Shown here one piece after another: positions 8,601 to 18,100 of a stretch of DNA of 64,000 bases. Below the pieces are notes generated by a model, which did not search any database, was not told the origin of the DNA, and saw only the letters and a list, made by a program, of their open reading frames with translations. The DNA comes from Candidatus Zixiibacteriota bacterium. GTDB lineage: Bacteria > Zixibacteria > MSB-5A5 > GN15 > FEB-12. The DNA lies in the NCBI GenBank assembly GCA_024278935.1, contig JAJRSF010000041.1, forward strand, positions 1 to 64,000, written 5' to 3'. The number at the start of each line of letters is the position of its first letter. The stretch's first letter is position 1. The position numbers and the translations under genes are program-made.

Positions 8601-11369
8601 AACAGTGACTTCTATCGTTGTATCCTGATGATTATGAAATGTGAGTTTTAATTCCATCTTACCTGACGGTACATCTTTTAATAAAAACTCACCGTTGGCG
8701 GTCGTATACAGAGTAATGCCTAATGGACCTTTGACGCTCACCATATGCAGGAGGTCGTCGTTTGAAGATTTTACCACTCCCGCTAGAGAACCATTCTTTG
8801 AATCTTTTATAACAAGGTCTCGCTCAACAGTTTTTCCACCAAAAACAGGGAAGGAGTCAGAAACATTTTTCAGATTTTGAGGAGTTACCGTAATCAGACG
8901 ATAGGTTCCTTTGGCGACATCTATAAAAGAATAATTTCCATCACCATCGGTTACAGTGTAGTCGGAAGTGACAAAAATATTTTCATAGTCCCAATCCAAT
9001 CTTTCAACTTTCAAATCTATCATCTTTGTTAAAATAATCCGAGCTCCCGAGACAGGACCTGATGAGAATTGAATAATTTTGCCGGTTATAATTGAAGGCT
9101 TATCTTTAAGGGTAAAATCTTTTCTGACATTTTCCCCATGGTAGGAAATTCGCACTTCTGAAATTTGCTTGTAGTACCCATCAGCAGTAACTTCCAAAAT
9201 ATAATGGTCAGAGTTTTGTAAGGGATTGTTTATAGGGATATTGCTCAGTAGAAAATTACCTATGGCATCGCTACCACCTGAGGCAAAAGCCTTTTTCACA
9301 TCGACAATCGTTCCCCATGCTCCCGAGTCACTTGCTTGTTCGTCAGTTGGAACTTCGTAATCATCAAGTTTATATAACCTGACAATAGCATTTTCAAGTG
9401 GGGCAACTGAACTTGCTATGGTTCCTGAAATAGAACCTGTTCTGGCGGAAAGAAGATGAGTCCCGACATCGGTGACTTGCCCCATGACAAACTTAATTTC
9501 TTCAGGAGCAACATATTTGTCATATTGAGAATGTTCGATTGATAGCGATAACATTTTTTCTGAAATACTTAGCAATCGTTGCGATGTAGCACTGTATGTA
9601 TAATTATTTTCAGTAGAACTGTTAGTCAGCTCAACATTAAATTCTGGTTGAATGTTTTTACAAATAAAATATCCGTTTTCATCTGTTTGTACAGATATTT
9701 TCTGTCCGGAATAACCGCTGATTGTTTTTGTCTCTTTTGTTGTATGCTTGTTAAATATTTTCCCAAAAAAATCAATGTATGATGTTTTCCTCTCTTCGAT
9801 TTGAGCAGTATACATTTTTGCAATTATTACTTTGGCATTTTTTACATAAGTTGTATCACCGTTCAGAATAGAGACGACGTAGCCTTCAATAGACCCTGCT
9901 TTAGGAGGAATGATAAACAGGAGCGAATCTATATCGCCACTTTGATACATATGGTTGCCAATCTCACGTTTTGCTAAATGTGAGTTAGTCTCTTTTGTAG
10001 TCAGTGCGAAATATGATGAATCGGCAGTTTGTGTAAATGTAAAGTTACCCGCTTCATCAGTGTAGGTATGTAACTGGTTTAACCTGTTCTCATTAAAAGT
10101 GTCAGAGGACTTTGTAACTTGAGAATATGTTATGAATTGCTTAGGTAGTGGTTTGTTAGTAAAGAAATCGACAGCTTTTCCTGATAGAGTTTTATTGCCA
10201 GGTGGTTTAACTGTCAGCTCAATGTCTAAATTATTTATGTTACTATTCAGTTGATACTGTTTACCCCGAAGAACGACAGTCTGGTAGTCGTCGTGTGTAA
10301 CTATTATTTGAAAATAATTTCCTTCTTCACAATTATAGAAATTATACCTGCCATCTTGTGAATTATTTTCATCGGATGTGAATATCCCTTGAGACTCACC
10401 GTATGGCGTCCAAGTTGTATCATTCCCATTGATATCAATTTCAACTGGTTCATAAGAGATAGCTGCCCCACCTACACCTTGTACAAGTGATTGGTCAGCC
10501 CAAACTCGTCCGGAGATAGAATACAACTCTGGGGGAGTGGTTGTGTCAGGGTCATAGACAAAAGAGAAAATTTCACTTTTCCCGTCATTGGATGATGGGG
10601 CGAAATTGTTTTCATCAAGCACCTGTACTTGCCATGCGTAGCGTTTTCCTTTGATAAGTTCTAAGGCATCAAGAGGGTACTGCAGATTTGGGACGGTATG
10701 GTAGTTCTCTTCATAGTGAACAGGGTTCGCCTGCAATGCCTGAAATGGAACCTGCCCGTTATATGTTTCTACAATTTTAAGAGAGTAATGTATCGGAAAT
10801 TCAATCGGTACCTGCACAGGAGTCCATTGGAAAGTCGGAAAGAGTTCTAATAGCGTATCAGAATCAAATGGAAATATTAAATAAGGAGGGTCCGGATATA
10901 ATATTGTAAAGGTAACACAAATGTCAGATAGCAAAACGGTACCATCAATAGTTTGCAATTCGAGGCAAACTGTATATTCGCCCTCAGGCAAACGTCCGGT
11001 ACGAATGATAAGCTCTTCTAAATCCGAATTATAATCTAAACTTCCATAATCAATTATGTCATTGGTTGTAATGTTTTCTATTGAACCGGGAGGGAAGGAA
11101 AAAATGTTACTTTCAGCAGTTGCGATATTCCCACGTTGTGATTCATCTAATGAGAGAAAAATTACCAGTTCAATAGTTTCGGAAGTATTATTACTGATTT
11201 CAACAGAACCAATATTGCCATTTGCTTCCCAGTCTGAAAGATAAGGTGAGGGGAAGGGGTCAAAGACAAAGTCAGCAGTCCAATCGATTTGAGCCGAAAG
11301 TGGCGAGGAAATCAGAAAGACTAAAATCAACATAGTAACTATAGTATTACCGGTAATAATATTTTTCAT
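5694..11369 (-). CDS. Giant secreted protein: TANFOR-like N-terminus, carboxypeptidase-regulatory-like repeats, Cys-rich tail
   Basis: ATG at 11369 (GGGA upstream, clean signal peptide ending PLSAQ) is preferred over TTG at 11384, giving 1891 residues. After the signal come an N-terminal domain with PSPYLSDWEANG and GRLPEGEYTVCLEL, which resembles TANFOR-domain proteins of Bacteroidetes, and an Ig/FN3-like segment. Then follow many carboxypeptidase-regulatory-like modules (patterns such as GSISG..., AxVRLY, DGTFTLKNLPAG) to about residue 1100. The remainder is a long region of repetitive beta-strand character. The last 60 residues contain about ten cysteines (CNASCNSICSGCAKR...). The C-terminus lacks a type IX sorting domain and ends in VSF. 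It heads the operon with the FN3 and barrel genes. Function unknown; a surface fibre or matrix protein is likely. Confidence 0.8.
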   Translation of the reverse strand: MKNIITGNTIVTMLILVFLISSPLSAQIDWTADFVFDPFPSPYLSDWEANGNIGSVEISNNTSETIELVIFLSLDESQRGNIATAESNIFSFPPGSIENITTNDIIDYGSLDYNSDLEELIIRTGRLPEGEYTVCLELQTIDGTVLLSDICVTFTILYPDPPYLIFPFDSDTLLELFPTFQWTPVQVPIEFPIHYSLKIVETYNGQVPFQALQANPVHYEENYHTVPNLQYPLDALELIKGKRYAWQVQVLDENNFAPSSNDGKSEIFSFVYDPDTTTPPELYSISGRVWADQSLVQGVGGAAISYEPVEIDINGNDTTWTPYGESQGIFTSDENNSQDGRYNFYNCEEGNYFQIIVTHDDYQTVVLRGKQYQLNSNINNLDIELTVKPPGNKTLSGKAVDFFTNKPLPKQFITYSQVTKSSDTFNENRLNQLHTYTDEAGNFTFTQTADSSYFALTTKETNSHLAKREIGNHMYQSGDIDSLLFIIPPKAGSIEGYVVSILNGDTTYVKNAKVIIAKMYTAQIEERKTSYIDFFGKIFNKHTTKETKTISGYSGQKISVQTDENGYFICKNIQPEFNVELTNSSTENNYTYSATSQRLLSISEKMLSLSIEHSQYDKYVAPEEIKFVMGQVTDVGTHLLSARTGSISGTIASSVAPLENAIVRLYKLDDYEVPTDEQASDSGAWGTIVDVKKAFASGGSDAIGNFLLSNIPINNPLQNSDHYILEVTADGYYKQISEVRISYHGENVRKDFTLKDKPSIITGKIIQFSSGPVSGARIILTKMIDLKVERLDWDYENIFVTSDYTVTDGDGNYSFIDVAKGTYRLITVTPQNLKNVSDSFPVFGGKTVERDLVIKDSKNGSLAGVVKSSNDDLLHMVSVKGPLGITLYTTANGEFLLKDVPSGKMELKLTFHNHQDTTIEVTVPPDTLDEHDLLGQEDYLKDNKVEIVMERFVGTYNVKVLDAATNNVLANMEISIGVKSKTTNASVRVTFKDVDVGRQELKVSSPKSDTYDKDYVPFSSKVTVKVGQNTLKQIELVPGARMSGKVLASVGGAKISGVTVKIDGNDNIKATTAKDGTFTLKNLPAGKPITLVAQKPGFKVVRLSKNWSITAGDHIKDVTIKLEESPVDSLFGFAIILDSMTKASGSNSYLTGSIINIKNSFGLSFKDSTLELQFKKILVDENFKPFKDSFNLEIKEVDVKVFGFDGNMKSANGLKVVWIDSLSVGRISGYITLMDASSLFFPETKLGNMKIPKKKTPTFWSDGVNRSLQKFGLTATDTEVQVTFKGVKLGIDYTKTNIDSTGLHLFGSVTFKEKFKLGFENLHIANVEDGFLEFKGITIKTDPVPRIPFGVFTVYDSSTTWNETGFWIEGSLKMNKLSDREFGIKNVHVSKKGDFLSATVTADGDNSEISVHGQKFAIEEIAFGTDNWDVDTVANVQYLMMSGKLILTGLDKPVEFQNLKYTETDIFTGTIAFNQTKTFKNIVSVSLEEIVFDIDTTKGKFVSVSGGVQFGAIKGVKMEASNLQFYYDGKIAVDEIGLGFFAGPTEVEIRVRWTDTEFEGEGLLQVKPVIHVGAEFRYAGSKDWWVKIISGTRIPVGPAEIVEATGGVGLKDDTWRFMIGGTIAPQKSDKGINLSVEVNVYLKPSGVILTGSADVEVASSIHAGHGEFKYDIPKGQLDGYIMYVYDNDALQMNGQINFGVHFGKYWYLHGIADVNFLEFFTARGTVIAANNWPYYHDGETIIVKGIMVDITRDFYFGGDYGVIGWGVGFNQHATMDATWAGNFSGEINMGGNAHAYVGFDPFGKLRASGKFDLGAGLSKAGSEWKANGYGKFTLAASAGSCNASCNSICSGCAKRVWGVCVWPKFGGKVCVGMKANVKYSSNTGTDFSVSF

Positions 11370-11771
11370 TATAATTATTCCCAATCAGTTCAAAAAATAG
11401 ATGTTATGAGTATATGATAGATAATATGGACATACTTAATCTATGTCAAGGAGATTATAAAAACAATAATTCACACACGCTAAAGTCTGGATTTTGAATA
11501 TGTTTTATAAATTTCGTCTTAGATTTTTGAGGACTTTTAACAATGCGAACCTTAAAGCAATACATGACTTGTAAAGTATTCAAAATTATTTCAGGAATCT
11601 ATATCTATGAATGGGAATTCTTTTTTTGCCATAGTTCTTTTATGTATGTCAACGCTGACAACAGCTTAGGATGTGAAGTTGAGTTTTACATGGTATAAAA
11701 AGACCGATTTAAACACATTAACCCTTTCTATCTTTTATTATAAAAAGTGGAAAATACGAGTTCTGACCAAT

Positions 11772-11799
11772 AATAGCTTGACAATAATAGCTTGACAAT
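11772..11799 (+). repeat. Tandem 14-bp direct repeat containing TTGACA
   Basis: AATAGCTTGACAAT occurs twice back to back (11772-11785 and 11786-11799), then AAT starts a third copy. Each unit contains a TTGACA hexamer, so the repeat duplicates a -35 element. Only the second copy has a good -10 hexamer at the right distance. Confidence 0.9.
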
Positions 11800-11821
11800 A
11801 ATGGGTAACTGTACATATATT
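11792..11821 (+). promoter_or_regulatory. Sigma70-like promoter for the giant beta-helix gene
   Basis: TTGACA at 11792-11797 is followed after 18 bp by TATATT at 11816-11821. This would start transcription near 11828 and leave an untranslated leader of about 270 nt before ATG 12101. The tRNA-Leu gene in this window has a similar consensus promoter, which supports this promoter class in the organism. Confidence 0.5.
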
Positions 11822-12100
11822 GTATACAATTAAAAAAATTTAAAACTCACCTACGGACGGATTCACTAAAATATCAGTATAGATTAAAGTACTTATAAGA
11901 GATATTAACTAATAGTTTTAAAATAATTAATAAGGAGGTCTTTATAAAAGTAATTTGTTAATACGCAGGACGATATTAAGGGGTTGTCATTTTTTTTCAC
12001 AAAAACACACACATTAAATCTTCTTAAAAAATAATAAACAATTTAATCTTGTAACCGCCTATATTATGTTACGAGATCATAAACTCTGAGGGAGTTTAAG

Positions 12101-15100
12101 ATGAAAGTAGGAAAATACTTAGTAATAACTTTATTAATTGTGTTTTTTCTAGCTGGCACCGTGTTAACCAATGCATCACCGGCAAATTATTGGGACGATA
12201 ATTCTATCAACTTGGATAAGTACACTAAATCAATATTAGATAAATCTAACACAAAAAATTTCTCACTAGCACCGGGTGACCCGGTTAATTTTGATGCTTC
12301 TCAAATTGCAGGAGCAAATTATTTACGTCAAATGCAAGCAGATATTACCGAGGATAATGCCGGTAATGGAAATCCGGATGTACCTGATGATCCCGACGAT
12401 GGTGGTTGGGACTGGTCATCGACAACTTTTACTCATAGTACAGGTGCAAGCCCAACTAATATCTATGGTGCTACAGTTTTGGGTGTGTATTATACGTACA
12501 TGGAATCACCCGATCCTGCTTTATTCACAGTCATGCTGGATGCTGCTGATCACATCGTTTCTACGGGACCAGGAGTTAATAGGTCCGGTGCTGACATGAA
12601 ATTTTTACTTCTGTTTAACGAACTGTATAATGCTGAAGTTTCTATCACGACAGTATACGCCGATGCTGCCAAAGCAAAATACGACGGAAGAATTACTACT
12701 TATGGAACTGCAACTGCTCTCGCTGAAGCAATCCGTGATTTTCGTGCTGGTTCTCATCCTAATGGTATTATTGGTTGGGATATAGGTATTTATTCAGTAA
12801 TAGCTCAAAAATTATTTGGTATATATGGGGTTCCATATGATACTGATGCTGATGATATCGCTGAAGTTCTATGGCAGGATTCATATAACAGTAACCCAGG
12901 GTATTTTGATGTTGTGGCAGATGCTGGATGGGATCCAACATATGCTGATGTCAATTTCTGGTGGTATACTTTAGGTCTTACCGGACTTATAGATGCATTT
13001 GAAGCATCAGGTTCTCATACTGCTGAAATTCCGGATCTCGTTACGAGATTATTGGCCAGTCAATTTTCAGGTGGTGGTATTAGTTTTAGTTATGGAGCAA
13101 ATACCGATGATGAAGATTGGCAATCTACCGGATATGCAATGACAACTCTTGGAAATTTAGATCAAGCTACTCATCAAGACGATTTAAATAGAATGGGCTA
13201 CTGGCTAGGGGCAACTCAAGATGCTTCTGGTGGTTGGGTATACAGTTCGGGTACTCATTATCCTGAAATTGGTGGAGAATGTACAGCAGGTTTATACTTC
13301 ACGACCAATGTCAATGCTGATGTCATAGCTGATGATGACTTTGCCTCTCAAGCAGATGTTGATATTTATAACACAGCCAATAGCACAAGCTATGTATGGG
13401 GCTTTAATGCATTCGCTACTATTCAAGCAGCAATTGATGCTGTGAATGGAAGTACTGTCTTTATTGCTAATGGTTCATATTTGGAAACATTGAGTATCAA
13501 CATGCCACTCACTTTAACTGGTGAATCAGAAGCGGGTGTTATTATTAATATACCACCGGCAGGTGGCTATGGTATATTAGTCACATCAGGTGATGTACTT
13601 ATGGAAAATTGCACTTTAGCAACAAATGCTTCTAATGAAAATTTCCCTATTCATGCGAGGGGAACATCAAATTCACCTACTGGATTTTCCAATTTAACTT
13701 TGCAAAATATTACAATATCAAATGCTCATCGCAGGACAGGCTTTGATATTCATGGATTCACAAATGTACTCCTTACTAGTTTGACTTCTCAGGATGCGTG
13801 GGGTGGAAATGGTTTACAAGTTACCGGTTGTGTCGATGTTACTATCGATAATATAACAACATCCGGGAACGCATGGGGAAGTATGGCTATATATAGTTCA
13901 GGACCAAGTTATCTCAATCGTGGTTCTGATAACGTTATTATTGACGGTAATACTCTGAGTCTTGGAGAAGGGGTTCTCTTTAATCAAGATGAGTTTGGTC
14001 TCACCAACACAAATATTACTGTTGTTGGGTATGAGTATATGGTTCGCAATCTCGCTTTCCGTCCAGATGCATCTGGATTTTATTTCTATCTGGATACATA
14101 CGCAAATGCTGTAGTTTCGGCATTAGGTCTAGAAGGAATCGCTCCCGGATCGTTTATATATTCGCTCGCAAACAATAACGAGTTCTTTGTTGCTCCGGAT
14201 ATTACAATGCAAGCAGCAATAGATGCTGCTACTGCCGGCGGAACAATTAATGTCACAACAGGTACTCATATTGAACCTGCTCAGATTGTAATAGATAAAG
14301 ACCTTACAATTTTTGGTGATGGTAAAGCTTTAACAACACTTACTGCTGGTTTTAATACTACAGCAGGTTATTATCTTACTACAGACGCATTCATATATGT
14401 TATGCCTGGTGTAGATGTAACGATTGAAGATCTTTCAATTGATGGTACCGGGTTTACAATGCGACATGCTATTCAATCTCGTGGCACAAACTTAACGGTC
14501 AGAGATTGTGATATTAGCAATACTTATGCAAGTATTTATGCAGGTCGTGGTATTGTCTTCCTAAGCGGAACAGGCTTAGTTGAAAACTGTACAATGTCAA
14601 ACATTCAACGGATTGGTGTTCATATTAGTGGTGGCGTAGAACCTACTCCTCCTGCCGTTGATGTCATCGGTCTAACTTACGTCGGTAAAGGTGTAGGTGA
14701 TTTCTTAGACTATGGTATCGAGTTTGGTGGCGGTGGTACAGGTACTGCTCAAAATTGTACGATAACAGATTGTTATGGTGTGGCATCATCTGATGGTTCA
14801 GGATCAGCAGCTATTTTAGCGACTGACTTTTATGGAACCGGCACAGAGGCTACAATAACAGACTGTATTTTAAATAATAACTCTATTGGTATTTATGCCG
14901 GGTATACTGCCGGTGATTTAACTGTTGTTGTTGCTCATCATAATGACTTATCAGGCAATGACACTGGTATATTCTCTGTCGCTGCCGGAACACTCAATGC
15001 TACCGAGAACTTTTGGGGTGTTGTCACTGCTCCAGACGTTATCGCATCGGTAGATGGTGATATCGCTTTCTCACCATGGTGTTCAGATGCAAGTTATACG

Positions 15101-18100
15101 AACTGTACATTAACATCTCCAGTGACTGAAAGCTGGGTAGATATTAATTGGGCAGGTTCTCAAAATGGTGATGATCTTGGCGGAGGCATGATTTTTGGAT
15201 ATAATGCTTTTGCTTCTGTTCAAGAAGGAATTGATGCTGTAAACGGGAGTACTGTTCATGTTGCTGCAGGTACATATCGGGAACAAATCTATATTGATAA
15301 AAATATTGACTTGTTAGGTGCTGGTTCTGCTACATGTATAATTGAAGCTCCTGATGCATTAAATCGTACAACATATAGCGTTACTCAGTGGACAGGTTCT
15401 GTAAAAGTGATTGATGCTGTTATTGGCGTTAATGCAGCTGGAACTGTCAACATCGATGGTTTTACAATTGACGGTAGAGATACCGGTCCTTCAAATTTTT
15501 ATGGTGTTCATTATTTTAGTACAAATGGTTCGTTTACTAATTGTACAATTGATAATATTACTTATCCGGCTGTTCCAGGAGCGCAAGCAGTTGTTTCGTT
15601 TGCCGGTACACACGGTGTTGGTGATACATATAATATTGATGTTTCAAACAACACTATTCCTACTTTCCAAAAGGGTGGTATTGTGTTGATGGGACCTGGC
15701 TGTACTTTTACAGTAAATTACAATACTGTAGCGGGTGTCGCATCATCAACTATAGCTGGTAACTGTATTCAATTAAGTTATGGAGCAAGTGGTTCTACAT
15801 TAGGAAACTATGTTGAAGGAACTTCTTTTGCAGGTACTGGTTGGGCTTCAACAGGTATTCTGTTGTTTGAATCAGGCGATGTCTCTATGGTTGACGATGA
15901 AGTTTATAACTGTCAAAACGGCGTCAACTTTAGCGACTGGGGTTGGGGCTATTCTAATCCTACGCCGGTAAATTTAAGTTTTACAAATCTTAATCTACAT
16001 GATAATGAATGGACGGTAGGTGTCCAATTAAGTAGAGATAATTCTCATGCTAATATTATAATGACTGATTGTGATATTTTAAATAATGGCGGTGATGGAA
16101 TTGATCTTTATGGTACTGGTGTCGATCCTTGGGGAGGTAGTTACTATACCGGTTGGAGCAATGGTAGTATAACAGCTTCAATAACAGGGTGTACTATTAC
16201 TAATTCCCTTTATGACGGTCTTTGGACAGCAGATTTGTCTGGGAATCTTACGAATACATCTAGTATAGAAGTTCATGAAAGTGCATTTATTGGCAATACA
16301 TTGTCAGGTATCAATAACACACTTCCTGAAACAATTGACGCTACACAATGCTATTGGGAAGACCCTGCTGCTCCGTTAGCAACTGCGAAAACAAGTACTT
16401 TACAAAAGTCATCTAATATGCCAAGTCCATTTGGTGATGACTTACCAAGCAATGCCGCAATGTCTAGTACAAAATCAAATACTCTTACTAGCATGGCTCA
16501 AGCTTTACTTGGAACGATTTTAGGACCTGTCGCATATTCACCTTATTGGACTCAAAACTATATCGGTGATCCTCATACGTCACCTTGGACATGGGGAGTC
16601 GACAATACAGGCACAATTCAAGCAGGTATCGACGCAGCCATTGCGGGTGATTTTATTGACCTTGCTGCAGGTACTTATGCTGAGGGTCCTCAAATTCATG
16701 TAGACAAGAGTCTTGCTCTCACAGGTCAAGGTTCTGTTACAATTACTCCAATAGCAAACACAGGAAGCTCCGGCGATTCTCGCGGCTGGTTCTTAGTTGA
16801 TGCTGGGGTATTACTTGATTTCAGTAATGTGACACTCGATGGTGCGGGCTTTGATATCTATCAAGGTATTCGTTCACACGGTGGTGGAACCTATGATAAT
16901 ATTTTCTTCCAAAACTTTGTGCATCCTGGTTATGCAGGTGTTGGACTGGCAGTATTTGGAAGTGAAAATGTTTCTAGAACAAATTGTGTTTTCACAAACA
17001 TGGGACGTATTGGTGCTCTACTCTTTGGTAGTGGATTAACAGACTCATACTTTATGAACAATACATATACCGGTAAAGGTGATGGTGATTGGCTTGACTA
17101 TGCGGCTGACATTAGCGCCGGTGCTGTTGTAACTGTTGATAATTGTATAATTACTAATTGTACTGGTGTAGCATCGTCTGATGGTTCTACATCAGCCGGT
17201 CTTTTAGTTTCCACATTCTTTGGAAGTGGAACAACTGCTACTATTACAAATAGTATCTTAGATGGAAACACTGTTGGTATTGCTGTGGGTTATGATAACG
17301 CTGATGAATCAATAGTCAACGCTCATAACAATAGTATTGCTAATAATACAAGTCATGGTATCTCAACTTCAGGTCCATTAGTTGTTGTCAATGCTGAAAA
17401 TAATTACTGGGGTGCATTAGATGGTCCTTTAGATGCAGCAGGCACAATGGAAGCTGTCATTGGTGGTACTTGTTATGCCGTTGGGGATATTACCAACCAA
17501 GTTGCGGAAGGATTTCCTGTTGATGGTTTAGGAAACCAAGTTGACGATGGTGTTGTTTATTGTCCTTGGATTGCTACCGATGTCTTTATGTCTCCAGGTG
17601 ATATTGTGTATATGTGCGATGGTGACTTTGAGATTGATGTCGCTTTAAATCCATCGATTACCGATATGAAATCAATTTCTATCCGCTTGAGTTATCCTGC
17701 TGGTTTATCATTAGCATCTATGGTCTTAGCAGATGCAAATTATGCCAGTGCTCCAATATTTATTTGGGATAATGCAACTGGTTATGATTCGGTTCAAATT
17801 GATATGTTTGTTCAATCTGGATTGATTGACGGTTTTGCAGATTTATTTACGGTTTCATTTAATGGGACTTCAGATATTTGCGTAACTGATATGATCACAA
17901 TGACAAGAGCTGTATGGAAAGCCGGTGTGAGCAATGATGACATTATTGCTGCTGCTGCTACTCCAATTACTATTACAGCCGATTGTGCTGATCCTGTTGT
18001 TACTATTAATGGTCCGGTTGACGGTGGTTTCTATAACATAGCTCCGGCTCTTGATATATCGACATCGGATAACTGTGATATAGATTATTTGTATTATCAA

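Larger units (their letters stand above)
11385..12100. other. Intergenic region of about 700 bp between divergent surface-protein genes
   Basis: No convincing gene is present on either strand. The stretch separates the minus-strand TANFOR-like operon from the plus-strand giant beta-helix gene, so it must hold both promoters. Visible elements are a 14-bp tandem repeat, a sigma70-like promoter (both listed separately), a perfect AAGGAGGT at 11932-11939 with no ATG at a suitable distance, and the real ribosome-binding site GAGGGAG about 8 bases before ATG 12101. Confidence 0.7.
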
